Shown here piece after piece: positions 4,459 to 5,488 of a stretch of 5,488 nt of DNA. Both the position numbers and the translations under genes were made by a program. The stretch covers positions 1-5,488 of the forward strand of contig JANQMQ010000290.1 of NCBI GenBank assembly GCA_028279995.1, written 5' to 3'. The notes under the pieces are model-generated. The model saw only the letters and a program-made list of their open reading frames with translations. It searched no databases and had not been told where the DNA came from. The number at the start of each line of letters is the position of its first letter. Within the stretch, counting starts at the first letter, position 1. Source of the stretch: Candidatus Phaeomarinibacter sp. Lineage in GTDB: Bacteria > Pseudomonadota > Alphaproteobacteria > CGMCC-115125.

Positions 4459-5488
4459 ATGAAGAAGCACAAAGTCCGCGTCTATCCGTCCAAGAAACAT
4501 CTGCCGCGCGAGAAGCAACTCGCCTGGAAGATGGCCGAAGTCTGCGCTGACAAAGTGCCGGTCGAAAAAGACGTCGAGGCAATGATCATCAACCGCGTGA
4601 TCGACAACGCCTCCGTCGCCATTGCCTCCGTCAACCGCCACGCACCGGCCACGGCCCGCGTGCAGGCGCTCGCCCATCCGCGCAAGGGCGGCGCAACGGT
4701 CTTCGGCATGCCGAACAACCAGCGCTATTGCGCCGAGTGGGCCGCATGGGCCAATGGCACCGCCGTTCGCGAACTCGACTTCCACGACACTTATCTGGCC
4801 GCTGACTATTCGCACCCCGGCGACAACATTCCGCCGATCCTCGCTGTGGCCCAGCAGACCGGCCAGACCGGCAAGAACCTCGTCCGTGGCCTTGCGGCAG
4901 GTTACGAACTGCAGGTGGATCTCGTAACCGGCATCTGCCTGCACGAGCACAAGATCGACCACATCGCTCACCTTGGGCCATCAGCTGCCGGCGGCATCGG
5001 CGCCATGATGAAGCTGCCGACGGAAACGATTTACCAGTCAATCCAGCAGGCGCTGCACACGACCGTGTCAACCCGCCAGTCACGCAAGGGCGAAATCTCG
5101 TCATGGAAGGCGTTCGCCCCGGCCCATGCCGGCAAGCTCGCCATTGAAGCCGTTGACCGCTGCATGCGCGGCGAAGGCGCACCGTCCCCGATCTATGAAG
5201 GTGAGGACTCCGTCATCGCCTGGATCCTGAACGGTCCGGATGCGGAATACACCGTGCCGCTTCCCACAGCCGGTGAACCCAAGCGCGCGATCCTCGATAC
5301 CTACACCAAAGAACATTCTGCCGAGTATCAGAGCCAGGCGCTGATCGACCTTGCGTTCCGCATGGGCGAAAAGATCGACGATTTCGACAAGATCAAGGAA
5401 ATCGTCATCCACACCTCGCACCACACCCACTACGTGATCGGCACGGGCGCAAACGACCCGCAGAAGATGGACCCCAAGGCCAGCCGCG
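4459..5488 (+). CDS. prpD: 2-methylcitrate dehydratase PrpD (MmgE/PrpD family), 3'-truncated by window
   Basis: PrpD dehydrates 2-methylcitrate to 2-methyl-cis-aconitate in the cytosolic methylcitrate cycle that breaks down propionyl-CoA. The frame is open from ATG 4459 to the window end: 343 codons plus one base, roughly two thirds of the near-500 residues I expect. Family marks are [11 protein letters not shown] (73-83), [19 protein letters not shown] (105-123), [19 protein letters not shown] (161-179), [19 protein letters not shown] (208-226), EGEDSVIAW (247-255), the stretch [19 protein letters not shown] (275-293), and [19 protein letters not shown] (318-336). By alignment from memory with cis-aconitate decarboxylase, D107, H119 and K217 are candidate active-site residues. 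It resembles the mycobacterial/Bacillus PrpD more than E. coli PrpD. The start is set by the N-terminus and a weak GAGAG ribosome site. The terminator upstream makes it the first gene of its own unit; prpB or prpC may follow but are not visible. Confidence 0.92.
   Translation, partial: MKKHKVRVYPSKKHLPREKQLAWKMAEVCADKVPVEKDVEAMIINRVIDNASVAIASVNRHAPATARVQALAHPRKGGATVFGMPNNQRYCAEWAAWANGTAVRELDFHDTYLAADYSHPGDNIPPILAVAQQTGQTGKNLVRGLAAGYELQVDLVTGICLHEHKIDHIAHLGPSAAGGIGAMMKLPTETIYQSIQQALHTTVSTRQSRKGEISSWKAFAPAHAGKLAIEAVDRCMRGEGAPSPIYEGEDSVIAWILNGPDAEYTVPLPTAGEPKRAILDTYTKEHSAEYQSQALIDLAFRMGEKIDDFDKIKEIVIHTSHHTHYVIGTGANDPQKMDPKASR

Noticed and set aside
4417..5182. Two open frames of about 184 codons antisense to prpD
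   Set aside because: Both are opposite a highly conserved prpD frame, with arginine/glycine-rich composition typical of antisense shadows.

Overview
The window looks like an ordinary chromosomal segment of an alphaproteobacterium. By eye GC is around 60%, codon third positions are GC-rich, and the protein styles (TonB-dependent receptor, LuxR-type regulator, calcineurin-like phosphoesterase with its own C-terminal domain, methylcitrate-cycle PrpD) would suit a Caulobacterales/Hyphomonadaceae-like marine bacterium. That placement is inference from gene style, not from a marker gene.

Layout, left to right. (1) Positions 1-554, plus strand: the C-terminal part of a calcineurin-like phosphoesterase whose catalytic part lies upstream of the window. 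(2) Positions 551-889, minus strand: a 112-residue protein of unknown function, converging on the phosphoesterase; the two genes share one CTAG at their stops, and a 9-bp perfect inverted repeat begins there. (3) Positions 890-1073: a 184-base non-coding gap rich in short repeats (an ATGTCCACA inverted pair, four CCACCT words, an AGTTGTGCA word). (4) Positions 1074-1961, minus strand: a LuxR-family regulator with an autoinducer-binding domain, with no luxI-type synthase in view. (5) Positions 1962-2098: the divergent control region for the regulator and a receptor gene. (6) Positions 2099-4174, plus strand: a complete TonB-dependent outer-membrane receptor, followed by a strong intrinsic terminator. 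(7) Positions 4246-4458: a leader with an inverted repeat and a tandem hexamer. (8) Positions 4459-5488, plus strand: the first 343 codons of prpD (2-methylcitrate dehydratase), cut by the window end.

The most coherent functional idea is the divergent luxR / TonB-receptor pair: a signal-responsive regulator that may control its own gene and uptake of an unidentified substrate. The 9-mer AGTTGTGCA occurs in the shared control region and again beyond the regulator's 3' end, with an ACC(T/C)GC word 8 or 9 bases before its start in both places. prpD belongs to propionyl-CoA breakdown and is separated from the receptor by the terminator, so it is probably a separate transcription unit. I found no CRISPR array, tRNA, rRNA, insertion sequence or phage gene, and nothing that clearly amounts to a new defence or mobile system. 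The notable points are regulatory and small-scale.
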